Positions 63,412-64,000 of a stretch of DNA of 64,000 nucleotides are shown here, in pieces. A program made the position numbers and the translations under genes. The notes beneath the pieces were generated by a model, which saw nothing but the letters and a program-made list of their open reading frames with translations, had not been told where the DNA came from and ran no database searches. Within the stretch, counting starts at the first letter, position 1. Every line of letters begins with the position of its first letter. This DNA comes from Nesterenkonia cremea (GTDB taxonomy: Bacteria > Actinomycetota > Actinomycetes > Actinomycetales > Micrococcaceae), in assembly GCF_014642675.1 (NCBI RefSeq), contig NZ_BMIS01000008.1, forward strand, positions 1-64,000, in the 5' to 3' direction.

Positions 63412-64000
63412 GTCCTCGTGCTCCATGAAGCGGCTCCGGGGTGCTCCTGTGCTCCAGGCCTGCCCGGTCCGGCTCCATCCGGTCGCCACGGCCACCGCAA
63501 GACAGGCGGCTGAGGTGAGCAGGAGGGCCCACCAGGCCCACGGAAGCAGGAGCATCCCCAGCGCCGCTGTCAGAGAGACCACGAGGCCCTCGGCCACCCA
63601 GAACAACACCTTCAACCCGGAGAGATCGCCAAAGGGAGTGGGAATCGGGACCAGCGAGTCCAGGGGCATCTGACGGTCTCGCATGGTCTGCATGAAGCGC
63701 GCGGACAGAACGATGCCGGCCAGTACCGCGCTCCATCCGATCGTGGTGCCTGAGTGCTTCCCGAACCACCACGAGGCTGTCTGTGCGGCAAGATGCCCGA
63801 GCCCGACAGCGACAAGGCCTGCCGCGCAGGGCCAGGCCAGCCTCCGCAGCGTTGCTTGCCGAGCCGCCCATCCGAAGAGTGGGGCGGCGTCGAATTCGTC
63901 TTTGAGGCTGCGCCAACCATCGGCGACGGCCCCGCTGCCGAGGTGCAGCAGAGCCGTGCCGAGCAGAGTGGCCGGCACGAGGATCAGCAGGAGGTCCTCC
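63403..64000 (-). CDS. Multi-spanning membrane protein, N-terminus beyond the window
   Basis: The frame is open to the right edge (at least 198 residues), so the GTG at 63978 need not be the start. At least five hydrophobic helices are visible: LLLILVPATLLGTALL, WPCAAGLVAVGLGHL, a segment near TTIGWSAVLAGIVLS, LFWVAEGLVVSLTAALG and LLLTSAACLAVAVATG. It resembles actinobacterial permease-like proteins of the DUF6297 kind, but I am not sure. Its end overlaps adhP. Confidence 0.6.
   Translation of the reverse strand, partial: EDLLLILVPATLLGTALLHLGSGAVADGWRSLKDEFDAAPLFGWAARQATLRRLAWPCAAGLVAVGLGHLAAQTASWWFGKHSGTTIGWSAVLAGIVLSARFMQTMRDRQMPLDSLVPIPTPFGDLSGLKVLFWVAEGLVVSLTAALGMLLLPWAWWALLLTSAACLAVAVATGWSRTGQAWSTGAPRSRFMEHEDSR

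Overview
This is a gene-dense, high-GC actinobacterial chromosome segment. RbpA, HelY, a polyprenol-phosphate mannose synthase, a mycothiol-dependent formaldehyde dehydrogenase, class Ib nrdHIEF and many leaderless-looking starts point to Micrococcales. A Micrococcaceae member such as Nesterenkonia is my best guess, from protein character only. There is no IS element, phage, CRISPR array or rRNA operon; two tRNA genes (Sec and Ala-GGC) are present.

Layout. 1-9 kb: a short C-terminal gene tail, a remnant of an AEC transporter, chrA, a DUF418-like membrane protein, a gamma-glutamyltransferase lipoprotein, a TPP riboswitch with thiD, a small alarmone synthetase, glpD and the wreck of glpK. 9-13.3 kb: nrdHIEF behind two separate pairs of NrdR boxes. 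13.9-27.3 kb: a C1 (formaldehyde/formate) island with an FNT channel, selB, selA and tRNA-Sec facing selD, a three-subunit formate dehydrogenase whose catalytic subunit is read through an in-frame UGA with a clear SECIS hairpin, a lipoate-ligase-fold protein, an MBL hydrolase and mscR. 27.4-39 kb: VKOR, RNase E/G, rplU-rpmA-obgE-proB-proA, nadD, a very acidic tail-anchored protein, rsfS and tRNA-Ala. 39-49 kb: accessory redox genes (panE, an SDR fused to a helical domain, a frameshifted catalase, an ALO-type oxidase overlapping a sensory-rhodopsin-transducer homologue, an SDR/ADH stress-like set). 49-58.9 kb: rlmA, nfeD/band-7, rbpA, ppm, a degenerate amidohydrolase, helY and an MFS transporter. 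59-63.4 kb: an ethanol/acetaldehyde module (DUF779, ald, GAF regulator, adhP) whose two promoters share a near-identical 18-bp motif. The window closes inside a membrane protein.

How they fit together. MscR oxidises the mycothiol adduct of formaldehyde, the MBL protein plausibly releases formate, FNT can move formate across the membrane, and the selenocysteine FDH oxidises it to CO2 with an NrfD-type quinone-linked anchor. The selenocysteine genes sit directly beside their only visible client. The strongest signals for follow-up are this island, the duplicated NrdR sites, the paired ald/adh motif, and several decaying genes (glpK, AEC, catalase).
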